DNA of 64,000 bases. Source: a bacterium EF100-94H03 bin56. GTDB taxonomy: Bacteria > Pseudomonadota > Alphaproteobacteria > SP197. Shown one piece after another: positions 8,899 through 18,057 of this stretch. The stretch lies in the NCBI GenBank assembly GCA_002238685.1, contig MPMV01000002.1, positions 1 to 64,000 on the forward strand. Reading direction: 5' to 3'. A model generated the notes under the pieces. The model saw only the letters and a program-made list of their open reading frames with translations, searched no databases and was not told the DNA's origin. Every line of letters begins with the position of its first letter. Within the stretch, counting starts at the first letter, position 1. The position numbers and the translations under genes are program-made.

Positions 8899-9220
8899 TT
8901 CAGGGGAACCCCTCCCACCTCATCCGGCTTTCAGCCCACACCACCCTCGCACAAGAACCCGGCATGCTGATTGGTCAGACCGAGGCGTCGCGCCGTCAGA
9001 CCGGCAGGAGCGCGCCCGAGGTCCTCATGGACGGTGCGGAGGAACTCTGCGGATCCGCCCCGTGCATCTTCGCGACCGCGCAGGCAGACATCGAGGACGG
9101 GCCCGAAGAGGGTTCCGTTCCGGACATGAACCAGCCGGTTCGATGTGCTCTCGCAGGCGTGGGACGCCCCCTCCACTCCCTGCCGCATGGCAGCCGTGGT
9201 GAAGACGTTGCTTTCGGGGT
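8899..9220. other. No recognisable gene
   Basis: Open on both strands, with a minus-strand stretch (about 8935-9175) reading TVHEDLGRAPAGLTARRLGL that might be a decayed helical DNA-binding segment, but nothing can be assigned. It separates the vapC remnant from the end of fxsA. Confidence 0.35.
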
Positions 9221-9667
9221 TCAGGGGCGGTCCAGGCGGCCGTTCGGGGGATCGTCGACGGGTTCCCACTCGCCTTCGATGGTGCGGCCGCCGGGACGCG
9301 ACTGTGCGGCGGCGACGTGGATGAAGCGGCCGAGAGCGAGAGCCAGGATGCCACGGAACGGGGGCAGGAGGAGCAGGAACCCTGCCGCATCGCTGAAGAA
9401 TCCCGGAACCAGGAGCATCACGCCGGCCACGAGGATGCAGGCGCCGGCGAACATGTCGCCCAGCGGCATCCTGCCCTGACGCAGGGTGGTGCGCACCCTT
9501 TCGAGGGTCGAGCGTCCCTGGTGGCGCACGAGGGCGGCGCCGGCAACCGCCGTCGCGACACACAGGCCGACCGTCCACCAGGCGCCGACGAGACCACCGA
9601 CCTCGACGAGCAGCCACACTTCGACGAGGGGAAGGCCGATGAAGAGAGCAAGGAAAAGGAGGGGCAT
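9221..9667 (-). CDS. fxsA: FxsA family membrane protein
   Basis: 148 residues from ATG 9667 (MPLLFLALFIGLPLVEVWLL), which matches the family start; an in-frame ATG 45 bases upstream lacks a ribosome site. Three to four hydrophobic segments are visible, then a proline-rich acidic tail. Conserved features include RHQGRSTLERVRTTLRQGRM and LLVPGFFSDAAGFLLLLPPF. E. coli FxsA overproduction blocks exclusion of phage T7 by the F plasmid; its normal role is unknown. It is divergent from the Tim44-like gene, as in many alphaproteobacteria. Confidence 0.92.
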   Translation of the reverse strand: MPLLFLALFIGLPLVEVWLLVEVGGLVGAWWTVGLCVATAVAGAALVRHQGRSTLERVRTTLRQGRMPLGDMFAGACILVAGVMLLVPGFFSDAAGFLLLLPPFRGILALALGRFIHVAAAQSRPGGRTIEGEWEPVDDPPNGRLDRP

Positions 9668-9802
9668 GGCGCTCAAGGTCCCTGACCGCTCATCTATAAG
9701 GGTGTTAGCCATGCCGCGCCACTGGCGACTCGACCCCGGCGCGGCAAGGGACTAGATTGCCTGAGGGGCGGCATCATTCATGCGGCCAGACGACGATTCG
9801 AC

Positions 9803-10468
9803 GTGGCGGGCGGATTCGTGGACATTCTGATCTTCGCCGTACTGGCGGCAGTGATCTTCTTCAAGCTGTTCAATGTCCTCGGACGGCGGACCGGGAACGA
9901 ACAGCCGCCGCCAGCACCGATGCCCGGTCCGGTCGCCGACAACGATGATCAGGGAACCGTGCTTCCCTTCAGGCGTGAGGAAGAGGAAGACGGCGCGGCG
10001 GACGAGTCCGGGGATCCGCTGGCCCAGGGGCTCGAGAGGATCAGGCACGCCGATCGCGGCTTCAACGTGGAAGAGTTCCACGCCGGGGCGCGCCAGGCGT
10101 TCGGCATGATCCTCGATGCCTTCCACAAGGGCGACCTCGAACCTGTTGGGGAGTTCCTCGACGACGAGGTCCATCACAGTTTCAGCCAGGCCATCGCCGA
10201 TCGCGACCAGCACGGCACGATGCGGCAGATCGAACTGGTGGCCATCGTCGACTGCGAGATCATCGAAGCCGTCATGAGCGGCCGCCAGGCGAGCGTCACG
10301 GTGCGCTTCCGCTCCAACCAGATCGACGTGGTGAAGGACAGCGAGAACCGGATCATCGCCGGAGATCCGACGAGCACCATCGAGGTGACGGATATCTGGA
10401 CATTCTCCCGCGACACCCGGGCGCGCGATCCCAACTGGCTGCTGGTCGCCACCCGCAGCCCTGCCTGA
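9803..10468 (+). CDS. Tim44/TimA-like domain protein
   Basis: 221 residues. An N-terminal membrane segment (VDILIFAVLAAVIFFKLFNV) is followed by a charged linker and a C-terminal Tim44-like domain (FHAGARQAFGMILDAFHKGD, FLDDEVHHSFSQAI, SVTVRFRSNQIDVVKD, DIWTFSRD). It resembles the bacterial homologue of the mitochondrial import-motor adaptor Tim44 and is probably membrane-anchored with the domain in the cytoplasm or periplasm. GTG start 9803. Its stop is one base from the mltA start, so the two are co-transcribed. Confidence 0.9.
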   Translation: MAGGFVDILIFAVLAAVIFFKLFNVLGRRTGNEQPPPAPMPGPVADNDDQGTVLPFRREEEEDGAADESGDPLAQGLERIRHADRGFNVEEFHAGARQAFGMILDAFHKGDLEPVGEFLDDEVHHSFSQAIADRDQHGTMRQIELVAIVDCEIIEAVMSGRQASVTVRFRSNQIDVVKDSENRIIAGDPTSTIEVTDIWTFSRDTRARDPNWLLVATRSPA

Positions 10469-10469
10469 C

Positions 10470-11608
10470 GTGGCGGGGTTCCGCCGGCTGGCCGTTCCGG
10501 CACTCCTCGGTCTCATGCTCGCCGTCGCCGGGTGCGACCATGCGGGAGACCGCCAACCGGCCTTCGGTCTCAAGGACGCGCGCTTTGCCGACCTCCCCGG
10601 CTGGGACGAGGACGACCATGCGGAAGCCTTCGGCGCTTTCCTGAAGTCCTGCGAGGCCATCGAACGGCAGAATCCGGACGCGTCCCTTCGCCGCACGCCC
10701 GCAAAGGCGAGACTCGGGGCCCCTCCCTGGGCCGCAGGCCCGCCATGGCGACCGTGTCGCTGTGGCAGGAACGATGCCGGCTGGCCCGCAACACCGCTGA
10801 CCGCGACGCGAAGGCCTTCTTCGAGACCTGGTTCCGCCCCTGGCGCGTCACCGGGACCGGCGGCAGTCTCTTCACCGGGTATTTCGAACCCCTCCTGTCG
10901 GGGTCGAGGACACGGGGCGGACCCTGGCGCTGGCCGCTCTACCGAATGCCTGCCGGCCTTTCGCCGCTCCCCGACCGTGCCGCCATCGATGCCGGCGCCC
11001 TTGACGGCATGGGCCTCGAACTCCTCTGGGTCGACGATCCTGTCGATGCCTTCTTCCTGCATGTCCAGGGAAGCGGCAGGGTGCGTCTCGAAGACGGCAG
11101 CGAGATCCTGGTCGGATACGCCGGTGCCAACGGCCATTCCTATACATCGATCGGCAAGGAACTCATCCAGCGCGGCGAGATAGCCGCCGATGACATCTCA
11201 ATGGCGTCGATCCGTTCCTGGCTTGCCTCCCACCCGGGCGACGCGGCCGGCCTCATGGCCGTCAACCGCAGTTATGTCTTCTTCCACGAGCTCGAGGGCG
11301 AGGGACCGGTGGGGGCCCAGGGCGTACCCCTGACGCCGGGGCGCAGTCTCGCCGTGGACGACGCGTTCCTCGCCTACGGGGTGCCCGTCTGGCTGGAGAC
11401 GACATTGCCCGATGGCGCGCCGTGGCGGCGTCTCATGATCGCCCAGGACACCGGCAGCGCCATCACCGGCGCGGTGCGCGGCGATATCTTCTTCGGCGCC
11501 GGCGACTGGGCCGCCTCGATGGCAGGCGCCCTGAAATCCCCGGGACGCTCCTGGGTCCTGCTGCCGGCGACGATCGCGGTATCGCTCATGGCCGCCGCCG
11601 AACCATGA
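10470..11608 (+). pseudogene. mltA: Membrane-bound lytic murein transglycosylase A, frameshifted near its start
   Basis: GTG 10470 starts a lipoprotein signal (ALLGLMLAVAGC, lipobox AVAGC) and the frame continues to KSCEAIERQNPDAS. The rest (SLGRRPAMATVSLWQERCRL, FFETWFRPW, TGYFEPLL, FLHVQGSGRV, GYAGANGHSYTSIGKEL, and the catalytic Asp in IAQDTGSAITGAVRGD) lies in another frame. The frames are joined at an imperfect 41-bp duplication (10683-10751). MltA cleaves peptidoglycan with 1,6-anhydro product formation at the outer membrane. Deleting one repeat would give a normal protein of about 365 residues, so either the gene is newly broken or the sequence carries an artefact. lldE overlaps its stop. 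Confidence 0.88.
10683..10751. repeat. Imperfect 41-bp direct duplication in mltA
   Basis: 10683-10710 and 10724-10751 match at 23 of 28 positions with an offset of 41 bases; most mismatches are transversions. Because 41 is not a multiple of three it shifts the mltA frame. It is the same type of lesion as at 7.04 kb and 60.0 kb. Confidence 0.7.
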
Positions 11609-12366
11609 GCGATACCCGCCCCCGCGTGGCGCTTCTCGTCACCTGTCTCGTCGATCTCTTCCGTCCCTCGGTCGGGTTTGCCGCCGTGCGCCTGCTCGAG
11701 GATGCCGGGTGCGATGTCGAGGTGCCGGCGCAGTCGTGCTGCGGGCAGCCCGCCTACAATTCCGGCGAGCGGCACCTTGCCATGAAGGTCGCCCGGACCA
11801 TGCTCGATGCGCTGGAGCCCTTTGACTACGTGGTCGCACCCTCGGGCTCATGCACCGGAATGGTGACACGGCACTACCCCACCCTCTTCCACGGAACCCC
11901 TGATGAGGAGCGCGCCTGCGCCCTCGCGCGGCGGACATTCGAGCTCACCCGCTTTCTCGTTGAGGTCCGGGGCGTCGCGACCACCGGAAGCCGCTTCGAT
12001 GCGTCGGTCACCTGGCACGATTCATGTTCGTGCCTGCGCGAGGCCGGCACCAGGCAGGCCCCGAGAACCCTGCTGGGCGCTGTCGAGGGCACGGTCATCA
12101 AGGAGGCGGGAGACCGTGAAGTCTGCTGCGGATTCGGCGGAACCTTCGCCGTCAAGTACCCGGCCATCTCCACCGCCATGGCGCAGGACAAGGCGGCCCG
12201 GCTCGAGGAAACAGGCGCCGACACGGTTCTCTCGGCCGATCTCGGTTGCCTGCTCAACATTGCCGGCGTCCTGCGGCGCCAGGGTTCGCCCATGAAGGTG
12301 CGGCACGTGGCCGAGGTGCTGGCCGGCGAAACGGCGGGTCCTGCCATCGGCGAGCCGGATCCGTGA
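11605..12366 (+). CDS. lutA: LutA/LldE-type (Fe-S) oxidoreductase subunit
   Basis: 253 residues; ATG 11605 overlaps the mltA stop (ATGA). Two cysteine-rich CCG domains are seen: PAQSCCGQPAYNSG with the later SGSCTGMV, and WHDSCSCLREAG with EVCCGFGGTFAVKYPAIS. This is the LutA (YvfV/LldE) component of the NAD-independent L-lactate utilisation complex, which passes electrons from lactate oxidation to the respiratory chain. lutB and lutC follow with overlaps, so a complete lutABC set is present. No lactate permease or lutR/lldR-like regulator is adjacent. Confidence 0.93.
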   Translation: MSDTRPRVALLVTCLVDLFRPSVGFAAVRLLEDAGCDVEVPAQSCCGQPAYNSGERHLAMKVARTMLDALEPFDYVVAPSGSCTGMVTRHYPTLFHGTPDEERACALARRTFELTRFLVEVRGVATTGSRFDASVTWHDSCSCLREAGTRQAPRTLLGAVEGTVIKEAGDREVCCGFGGTFAVKYPAISTAMAQDKAARLEETGADTVLSADLGCLLNIAGVLRRQGSPMKVRHVAEVLAGETAGPAIGEPDP

Positions 12367-13787
12367 CGCTCCACCGGCTGACGAGCGAACGGTTTCGCGA
12401 AGGCGCCGACGAGGCGCTCGCGGATGCCGAGTTGCAGGCCAATCTCGCCAGGCTCAGAGGCAATTTTCTGGCGAGACGGGCCCGTGCCCGGGACTCGTTG
12501 CCGGAGTTCGACGAGCTTGTCGACGAGGCGGTCGGCATCAAGAACCACGTGCTGGAGCACCTCGATACCTATCTCGTCGCCTTCGAGGAGGCCGTCGAGG
12601 CATCGGGGGGCACAGTCCACTGGGCACGTGACGACGCCGAGGCACGCCGGATCGTGCTGAACATCTGCCGCGACGCCGGGGCGTCGACCGTCACCAAGGG
12701 AAAGACCATGGTGAGCGAGGAGATCGGTCTCAACGCCTGGCTCGAACAGGCCGGGATCGAGGCGGTGGAGACCGATCTTGGCGAATACATCGTGCAACTC
12801 GCCGGCGAGACGCCCAGCCACATCATCGCCCCCGCCATCCACAAGAACCGCCGCCAGATCAGCGCCCTCTTCAACCACCACCACACGAACCTCGAGGACC
12901 GTGAATCCGACGACCTGGACGGACTTCTCGCCGATGCGCGGCAGATGCTGCGGGGCCGCTTCCTGGCGGCCGACGTCGGAATCACCGGCGCCAACTTCCT
13001 GGTCGCCGAAACCGGTCAGACGGTGATCGTGACCAACGAGGGCAACGGGGACCTCACGCAGCTTCTCTGCGGTGTCCATGTGGTGCTGGCAGGGATCGAG
13101 AAGATCGTCCCGACCCTGGAGGACGCCTCCACCCTGTTGCGCCTTCTCGCCCGTTCGGCGACCGGCCAGGACATGACGTCCTACACGACCTTTTCGGCCG
13201 GACCCCGACGCGGTGAGGACCATGACGGTCCCGAGGCCTTTCATGTCGTCCTGGTCGACAACGGGCGCACAGGTCTCCTGGCCGGGCCGAATCGCGATCT
13301 CCTGCGCTGCATCCGTTGCGGCTGCTGTCTCAATGCCTGCCCGGTCTACGCCAAGGTTGGCGGGCATGCCTACGGCTCTCCCTATTCCGGTCCCGTCGGC
13401 GCCGCCCTGACGCCGTCCCTCGCCGGACTCGCCCGCACCTCCCACCTGCCCAACGCCTCGTCGCTGTGCGGACGCTGCGAGGAAGTCTGCCCGATGAGGA
13501 TTCCCTTGCCTGGCATCCTGCGCCGCCTGCGCGACGAGGAGGCGCAGCGCGGCGCGTCGCCACCGGTCATGCGCACCGGCCTTCAGCTCTGGTCCGTGAT
13601 TGCCGCCAGGCCATGGCTCTACCACCCCCTCACCTCGCTGACGACACGCCTCCTCGCCCTCATGGGGCGCCGCCGGGGGCACCTGCCGCATCTGCCCTTC
13701 ACGGGTGCGTGGACACGGACAAGGGACCTCGCAAGCCCTGCCGGAGCAACCTTCCAGAGTCGGTGGAAGGCAGGGGAACGTCCATGA
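12363..13787 (+). CDS. lutB: LutB/LldF-type iron-sulfur protein
   Basis: 474 residues; GTG 12363 overlaps the lutA stop. It has an N-terminal LUD domain (KNHVLEHLDTYLVAFEEAVE, STVTKGKTMVSEEIGLNAWL, GANFLVAETGQTVIVTNEGN) followed by two [4Fe-4S] motifs, CIRCGCCLNACPVY and CGRCEEVCPM, and a C-terminal helical tail. It is the electron-transferring subunit of the LutABC L-lactate (or related 2-hydroxyacid) oxidising complex. The length is normal. Confidence 0.94.
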   Translation: MTLHRLTSERFREGADEALADAELQANLARLRGNFLARRARARDSLPEFDELVDEAVGIKNHVLEHLDTYLVAFEEAVEASGGTVHWARDDAEARRIVLNICRDAGASTVTKGKTMVSEEIGLNAWLEQAGIEAVETDLGEYIVQLAGETPSHIIAPAIHKNRRQISALFNHHHTNLEDRESDDLDGLLADARQMLRGRFLAADVGITGANFLVAETGQTVIVTNEGNGDLTQLLCGVHVVLAGIEKIVPTLEDASTLLRLLARSATGQDMTSYTTFSAGPRRGEDHDGPEAFHVVLVDNGRTGLLAGPNRDLLRCIRCGCCLNACPVYAKVGGHAYGSPYSGPVGAALTPSLAGLARTSHLPNASSLCGRCEEVCPMRIPLPGILRRLRDEEAQRGASPPVMRTGLQLWSVIAARPWLYHPLTSLTTRLLALMGRRRGHLPHLPFTGAWTRTRDLASPAGATFQSRWKAGERP

Positions 13788-14452
13788 GTGACGCCCGCCG
13801 GTTCATTCTGTCACGCATCCGCGAGACCACCGCGCCCGGTCGGGAAGGCGTCGCAACAGCAAGGCTCAGTCAGCATGGGCGCAACCTGCAACCAGGGTGC
13901 GCCCGGTCATCGGGCAGCGATCTCATCGACCTCTTCACCCGGAAGGCCGAGGCTGTCCAGGCGAGCGTGGCTCGCGTGTCAGGCCTTGAGGACGTGCCGT
14001 CGGAGGTGTCCCGCTACCTTCGCGGGCGCAATCTTCCCGCGCACGTCGCCGTCGCCCCCCATGGCGATCTCGAAACCATGGACTGGACGGCGATGGCCAT
14101 CACCGCCGAACAGCGCAAACCCGTCGACAGCGATGGCTGTGGGGTCAACCGGGCCTTCTGTGCAGTCGCCGAAACGGGCACGCTCATCATGGCCTCGGGC
14201 CCCGACAGCCCGTCCACGATGAACTTTCTGCCGGAGACGCATATTGCCGTCCTGAAGGAAAGCGATATAGTCGGCGCCGCCGAGGACGTCTGGGACCGGC
14301 TCAGAGCCTCCGGTCGTGCCTCGGCAGGGTCCCTGCCCCGTACCGTCAACATGATCACCGGCGTCAGCCGCACCGGTGACATCGAGCAGATCATCCAGAC
14401 CGGTGTGCACGGACCGCGACACCTTCACATTGTTCTCGTGAAGGAGACGTGA
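13784..14452 (+). CDS. lutC: LutC/YkgG-type LUD domain protein
   Basis: 222 residues, starting inside the lutB stop (ATGA). A single LUD domain carries CGVNRAFCAVAETGTLIMAS, SPSTMNFLPETHIAVL and, near the C-terminus, ITGVSRTGDIEQIIQTGVHG, which ends in the family's GP.RL.I.L strand. It completes the LutABC complex. The next gene, a Rieske oxygenase, overlaps its stop by four bases, which is not the usual arrangement for lut operons. Confidence 0.93.
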   Translation: MSDARRFILSRIRETTAPGREGVATARLSQHGRNLQPGCARSSGSDLIDLFTRKAEAVQASVARVSGLEDVPSEVSRYLRGRNLPAHVAVAPHGDLETMDWTAMAITAEQRKPVDSDGCGVNRAFCAVAETGTLIMASGPDSPSTMNFLPETHIAVLKESDIVGAAEDVWDRLRASGRASAGSLPRTVNMITGVSRTGDIEQIIQTGVHGPRHLHIVLVKET

Positions 14453-15585
14453 CAGCCGTCGGAGACCCGCCCTTCATGCCCGGTATCGACGATCTTCTGG
14501 CCTCTGTCGCCCGCACCGCAGCACGGCCCTTCGAGGATGCCGTGACATTGCCCCGCGAGGCCTACGTCGATCCGGACTTCGCCGCCCTCGAGACCCGCCG
14601 GCTGTTCCTCCGAGACTGGGTCTGTGTTGGCCGCCTGGACGAGATCCCCGATGCCGGCGACTACCTCACCCATCGTATCGTCGACACACCCGTGGCCGTG
14701 ATCCGCCAGCGGGATGGCACGTTGCGTGCCCTGGTCAACATCTGCCGGCATCGCGGGACCGGACTTCTTGACGGGTGCGGTCACGCCGAACGGATTGTCT
14801 GCCCCTACCACGCCTGGACCTATGACCTCACGGGAACCCTGCTCGGCGCGCCGTTCAGCGGCGACAGGGTCGATCTCTCATCCATTGCGCTGCCGCGGTT
14901 GCGGATCGACATCTGGGAGGGATGGATCTACGTCACGCTCGATGACGACGTGGCGCCGGTGTCGTCGAGGCTTGGCGGCCTGTCGTCGCGGATCGCCGCA
15001 TGGTATCCGGCGGATCATGTCATGGTCTGGCGGGCCAGCGAGGTCTGGGCCTGCAACTGGAAGACACTTGCCGAGAACTTCACGGAGAGCTACCACCTCT
15101 TCTCGAGTCACCGGGAGACCCTGCAACCCCACACCCCGACCCAGGGGGTGCATTGCGAACCGGGAGAAGCGGACTGGAACATCCACTGGATGGAGACCAC
15201 CCGGCCGGCGGCCAAGACCCGGCCCGAGGCCAGCGACGAGGCCCGCCGGCGCTTTCCCCTCATGCACATCTATCCCGGTCACGTGGTGTCCACCGGCCTG
15301 GCGCGTGGCTTCTGGATGTCGTTGCAGCCCGAAGGCATCGATCACGTCCGCGTGCTCTGGGGCGTGACGGCCGCGCGATCCATGGTCCCGGCGGATGACG
15401 ACGGGTATGCCGCGTTCCGGGATGACATGAGAAAAACATTCGAGGCGGTGAATCTCGAGGACAGGCGGATCGTCGAATCGATCGCCCGCAATCTGAAGAG
15501 TGATCACTACCGACCAGGCCCCCTGTGCCCCAAGGAAAGGACCCTGTGGGAGTTCTGGCGCTATCTCGCCAGGAGGCTGGCATGA
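14449..15585 (+). CDS. Rieske ring-hydroxylating-type oxygenase, alpha subunit
   Basis: 378 residues from GTG 14449, overlapping lutC. The N-terminal Rieske domain has CRHRG and CPYHAWTYDLTG ligands. The catalytic domain has NWKTLAENFTESYHLFSSHR, which supplies the bridging acidic residue and the two mononuclear-iron histidines. It belongs to the aromatic ring-hydroxylating/quaternary-amine demethylating oxygenase class; this length suits homotrimeric alpha-only enzymes (carnitine, betaine or stachydrine oxygenase type). No reductase gene is adjacent. Co-translation with lutABC suggests that its product feeds a 2-hydroxyacid oxidation, but this is inference. Confidence 0.88.
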   Translation: MTAVGDPPFMPGIDDLLASVARTAARPFEDAVTLPREAYVDPDFAALETRRLFLRDWVCVGRLDEIPDAGDYLTHRIVDTPVAVIRQRDGTLRALVNICRHRGTGLLDGCGHAERIVCPYHAWTYDLTGTLLGAPFSGDRVDLSSIALPRLRIDIWEGWIYVTLDDDVAPVSSRLGGLSSRIAAWYPADHVMVWRASEVWACNWKTLAENFTESYHLFSSHRETLQPHTPTQGVHCEPGEADWNIHWMETTRPAAKTRPEASDEARRRFPLMHIYPGHVVSTGLARGFWMSLQPEGIDHVRVLWGVTAARSMVPADDDGYAAFRDDMRKTFEAVNLEDRRIVESIARNLKSDHYRPGPLCPKERTLWEFWRYLARRLA

Positions 15586-16106
15586 ACAGCGACGATGACA
15601 ACGCCGTGTGGAGCCGGGTGACACGTTCGGTGACGCCACTGAAAGGCCGCTCGCCGGTTACCGTCCCGCCACGCGATGAGACCCGGCCGGCCGCCGCCAC
15701 CGGCAACCGGCAACCGACAGACAACCCGCCCCGCAAGACGGTTGCCAGGCCGCTTGCTCCCGGTGTCATCGACGGGCTCGACCGCCGACAGGCGGATCGC
15801 TTCAGGCGTGGCCAGCTGGCCATCGAGAACCGCCTCGATCTCCATGGTCTCACCCGGCGCGAGGCCCATGCGGAACTTCAGGCCTTTCTTGCCCACTCCC
15901 AGGGACAGAGCCACCGGGTCGTCCTCCTGATCACCGGCAAGGGACAAAAAGGTCCGCTCGAGGAGCGCACCGGTGTTCTCCGCCGCCTGGTTCCCGAATG
16001 GCTCAACGAACCCGCCATGCGCCGGCACATCATCGCCCTGGCGCCGGCGAGGCCCCAGCACGGGGGCGATGGCGCCTACTATCTCTACCTGAAGAAACTG
16101 CGTTGA
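15582..16106 (+). CDS. Smr/MutS2 C-terminal domain protein
   Basis: 174 residues; ATG 15582 overlaps the oxygenase stop. A disordered, proline/arginine-rich N-terminus (about 1-85) precedes the Smr domain: LDLHGLTRREAHAELQAFLA, VLLITGKGQKG, GVLRRLVPEWL and GAYYLYLKK. The LDLHG and TGKG motifs are the signature of Smr nucleases (endonuclease/RNase activity in studied homologues). In related genomes this gene directly follows mltA; here four genes have been inserted between them. Confidence 0.92.
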   Translation: MNSDDDNAVWSRVTRSVTPLKGRSPVTVPPRDETRPAAATGNRQPTDNPPRKTVARPLAPGVIDGLDRRQADRFRRGQLAIENRLDLHGLTRREAHAELQAFLAHSQGQSHRVVLLITGKGQKGPLEERTGVLRRLVPEWLNEPAMRRHIIALAPARPQHGGDGAYYLYLKKLR

Positions 16107-16122
16107 CAGGCAACGTGGCGCC

Positions 16123-18057
16123 TTGATCGCGGAAACCGGTCATTTTGCACTGATCCTGGCCCTGTGCCTTGCCCTTGTTCAGGGCACGCTGCCTCTTGCC
16201 GGCGCGGCCCGCGGCCACGAGGCGTGGATGAAGCTGGCGACCGGGGCCGCGCTTGCCCAGGCGGCCATGACGATGATCGCCTTCGCCGCCCTCACCCTGG
16301 CCTACATCCACTCGGACTTTTCCCTGCGCAACGTCTTCGAGAACTCCCACTCCCTCAAGCCGATGCTCTACAAGGTGACCGGCGTGTGGGGCAATCACGA
16401 GGGCTCCCTCGTCCTCTGGGTCCTGATCCTTGCCCTCTTTGCCCTCGCCGTCGCCCTTCGCGGGGGCCTGCCCCTGGAGACGAAGGCACGGGTCCTTGGT
16501 GTCCTGGGCCTCATCGCCGCAGGCTTCCTCGCGTTTTCCCTCTTCACCTCCAATCCCTTCGAACGCCTCGATCCGCCGCCGGTGGACGGCCGCGATCTCA
16601 ACCCCATCCTCCAGGACCCCGGTCTCGCCTTCCATCCGCCGTTTCTCTATCTCGGCTATGTCGGTCTTTCCGTGACCTTCGCCTTTGCCGTGGCGGCCCT
16701 CATCGAGGGCCGGGTCGACCGGCGCTGGGCCCAGTGGGTGCGCCCCTTCACGCTCGCCTCATGGACCTTTCTCACCACGGGAATCGCGCTGGGAAGCTGG
16801 TGGGCCTACTACGAGCTCGGATGGGGTGGATGGTGGTTCTGGGATCCCGTGGAGAATGCCTCCTTCATGCCCTGGCTGGCAGCCACCGCCCTGCTCCATT
16901 CCACGATCGTGACCGGCAAGCGCGACGCCCTGAAGAGCTGGACCATCCTGCTGGCAATCCTCGCGTTCTCGCTCAGCCTGCTCGGCACGTTCCTGGTGCG
17001 CTCCGGCGTCCTCACCTCCATCCATGCCTTCGCCGTCGATCCGGCGCGCGGCGTTTTCATTCTCGCCATCCTGACGGCGGCCATCGGCGGCGCCCTGACG
17101 CTCTATGCGGTGCGGGCGCCGTCGCTGCGGCCAGGCGGCTTCTTCGCTCCGGTGAGCCGCGAGGGCGCGCTGGTCCTCAACAATCTCTTTCTCGCCGCAG
17201 GCTGCTTCACGGTGCTCACCGGGACCCTCTACCCGCTGCTCCTCGACGTCGTCACCGGCGCCAGCGTTTCCGTCGGACCGCCCTATTACGAGATCGTCTT
17301 CGTCCCCCTCATGGTTCCCCTCCTGCTCCTCGTTGCGCTGGGCATGATGGCGCCCTGGAAGCGGGCCGATCTCGCCGGCGTGCTGTCGCGTCTCAAGCTG
17401 CTGGCGCTCGTCTCGGTCGCGACCTGGGGGATCGCGTGGTGGTGGACACTGCAGGCGTCGCCCCTGCCTGCCTTCGGTATAGCCCTTTCGGTCTGGATTG
17501 CCGGGTCGGTGATCCTCGAGTACGGGGAGCGGATCAGGATCTTCAGGTGCCCCTTGAGGCAGAGCTGGCGACGTGCACGGCAACTGCCGGCAGCATCCCA
17601 TGCGATGAGTCTCGCCCATCTCGGCGTGGCGGTGTTCGTCGCCGGCGTGACGGCGTCATCGGCGTGGCAGACGGAGATCATCCGCACCATGGCACCAGGC
17701 GATCGCCAGGACATCGCCGGGTACACGCTTGTCTTCGAAGGAGCGGGGATGGTTGCAGGGCCCAACTACGATGCCGAACGCGGGACATTCGTGGTGACGG
17801 CAGACGGCCGCCACATCACCCGCCTCGAACCGGAACGGCGCTCCTACCTCGTCCAGGCGACGCGGACGACGGAAGCCGCCATTCACACCACGCTCTTCGC
17901 CGATCTCTACGTCGTCCTCGGCGATGCCGCCGGCGAGGGCGCCCATGTCGTGCGCCTCTACCACAACCCCCTGGTCCCGTGGATCTGGGGCGGTGCCTTG
18001 CTGATGGCGGCAGGCGGCGCCATCGGTCTCGTCCGCCGGAAAACGGGACCACCATGA
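16123..18057 (+). CDS. ccmF: Cytochrome c maturation heme lyase subunit CcmF
   Basis: 644 residues and about 15 membrane segments. The periplasmic heme-handling WWD motif is present as GWGGWWFWDPVENASFMPWL, together with HNxxL-like GVWGNHEGSLVLWVLI and GSWWAYYELGWG. TTG 16123 is the only usable start, 16 bases after the smr stop. With CcmH and CcmI it attaches heme to apocytochrome c. The order F-H-I matches the cycKL/cycH arrangement of rhizobia; no ccmE precedes it and no ccmG lies between F and H. Confidence 0.95.
   Translation: MIAETGHFALILALCLALVQGTLPLAGAARGHEAWMKLATGAALAQAAMTMIAFAALTLAYIHSDFSLRNVFENSHSLKPMLYKVTGVWGNHEGSLVLWVLILALFALAVALRGGLPLETKARVLGVLGLIAAGFLAFSLFTSNPFERLDPPPVDGRDLNPILQDPGLAFHPPFLYLGYVGLSVTFAFAVAALIEGRVDRRWAQWVRPFTLASWTFLTTGIALGSWWAYYELGWGGWWFWDPVENASFMPWLAATALLHSTIVTGKRDALKSWTILLAILAFSLSLLGTFLVRSGVLTSIHAFAVDPARGVFILAILTAAIGGALTLYAVRAPSLRPGGFFAPVSREGALVLNNLFLAAGCFTVLTGTLYPLLLDVVTGASVSVGPPYYEIVFVPLMVPLLLLVALGMMAPWKRADLAGVLSRLKLLALVSVATWGIAWWWTLQASPLPAFGIALSVWIAGSVILEYGERIRIFRCPLRQSWRRARQLPAASHAMSLAHLGVAVFVAGVTASSAWQTEIIRTMAPGDRQDIAGYTLVFEGAGMVAGPNYDAERGTFVVTADGRHITRLEPERRSYLVQATRTTEAAIHTTLFADLYVVLGDAAGEGAHVVRLYHNPLVPWIWGGALLMAAGGAIGLVRRKTGPP

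Noticed and set aside
11874-13691. 605-codon minus-strand frame opposite lutA and lutB
   Set aside because: Antisense to two clear iron-sulfur protein genes.
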